This document shows positions 33,707 through 34,005 of a stretch of DNA of 34,005 bases, piece by piece. Numbering within the stretch: position 1 is the first letter of the stretch; each line of letters starts with the position of its first letter. The DNA comes from Planctomycetota bacterium (GTDB lineage: Bacteria; Planctomycetota; UBA8742; UBA2392): the NCBI GenBank assembly GCA_022071975.1, contig JAJVIO010000077.1, forward strand, positions 1 to 34,005, in the 5' to 3' direction. The translations under genes were made by a program, and so were the position numbers. Below the pieces are notes generated by a model. The model saw only the letters and a list, made by a program, of their open reading frames with translations. It ran no database searches and was not told the origin of the DNA.

Positions 33707-34005
33707 TCAGTCGCTCGTTTGCTTGAGAAGCTGAACGGTGACACGCTCAAAGCGTCCACTGCCTTCCCGCTTCGGTAGCCAGGATGGTCCCTCTCTGCGG
33801 TGAATCACGCGCCAGACCGTTGACACCAGGTCAATCGTTAAATCCACGGTTTCTTTCGCGGCCGCTAACGTTGCATCGTGGAACCGATGCTCCTTCACGA
33901 AATTGCCTCGGCTGGTCATGTGCCCACCAGGCTCGCAGTGAACGAACGAGTCGCGTCTCTCTTTGCACTCACCGAACAGCCGATCCAGCGGGTGCAGTCG
34001 GAATT
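33707..34005 (-). CDS. Hypothetical protein, partial (5' end outside window)
   Basis: The frame is open from the right edge to a stop at 33707, at least 99 codons. An internal ATG at 33919 would give 70 residues, but the frame above it stays open to the window edge with plausible coding content (DRLFGECKERRDSFVHC before GGHMTSRGNFVKEHRFHDAT), so the real start is probably further right. The gene ends in ERVTVQLLKQTSD. No family is recognised. It faces the integrase pair and lies inside the element. The 216 bases between the two genes hold nothing that I recognise. Moderate confidence only. Confidence 0.5.
   Translation of the reverse strand, partial: FRLHPLDRLFGECKERRDSFVHCEPGGHMTSRGNFVKEHRFHDATLAAAKETVDLTIDLVSTVWRVIHRREGPSWLPKREGSGRFERVTVQLLKQTSD

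Overview
The window reads as about 34 kb of GC-rich bacterial chromosome from a Gram-negative organism, judged by a beta-barrel porin, lipoproteins and a Tat-dependent Rieske protein. The lineage cannot be fixed from this sequence. The PurQ type, the Rieske / cytochrome b-c fusion and the GEVED-type secreted protein with a Cys-hydrophobic-Arg tail make me lean towards Planctomycetota or a related uncultured group, at low to moderate confidence. The gene layout does not resemble the familiar Thauera, Azoarcus or Rhodopseudomonas benzoate loci.

Layout. 1-5950: the 3' end of katG, a secreted GEVED / anchor-D protein, an XRE-type regulator, a probable lipoprotein and a ComEA-like HhH protein. 5955-15610 (minus strand): a tightly packed operon for anaerobic aromatic degradation, in transcription order had-oah-dch-bcrC-bcrB-bcrA-bcrD-SDR, then two DUF2249-hemerythrin proteins. 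It encodes a class I ATP-dependent benzoyl-CoA reductase and all enzymes down to ring opening; no ferredoxin gene is linked. 15687-18261: an Rrf2 regulator co-oriented with a tryptophanase-like lyase, and a second Rrf2 regulator diverging from the lyase. The lyase promoter and the had promoter share a short motif, a candidate Rrf2 operator. 18262-22662: repeat-rich spacer, an alginate-export-type porin, a membrane Fe-S protein and a B12-binding radical SAM protein. 22733-25439: a lipoprotein, purQ and two small membrane proteins. 25554-27967: a Rieske protein and a cytochrome b fused to a diheme cytochrome c. 27978-30773: a second protein with a C-terminal sorting signal, lysC and an ftsB-like gene.

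30830 to the right edge looks like the left end of an integrated element. It holds the 3' half of a tRNA-Arg(ACG) gene, flanking 19-bp repeats, a tyrosine recombinase, a translationally coupled protein with a C-terminal HTH, and a gene that runs off the window.

Most interesting points: (1) the benzoyl-CoA reductase operon ends in two oxygen/NO-binding hemerythrin-like proteins and is flanked by two Fe-S-type Rrf2 sensors, suggesting redox- or oxygen-controlled dearomatisation; (2) the cytochrome b keeps the His pair for heme bL but appears to have lost the pair for heme bH; (3) the tryptophanase-like enzyme has a non-standard residue at one of three specificity positions; (4) a roughly 130-bp dispersed intergenic repeat with inverted ends occurs twice in opposite orientation.
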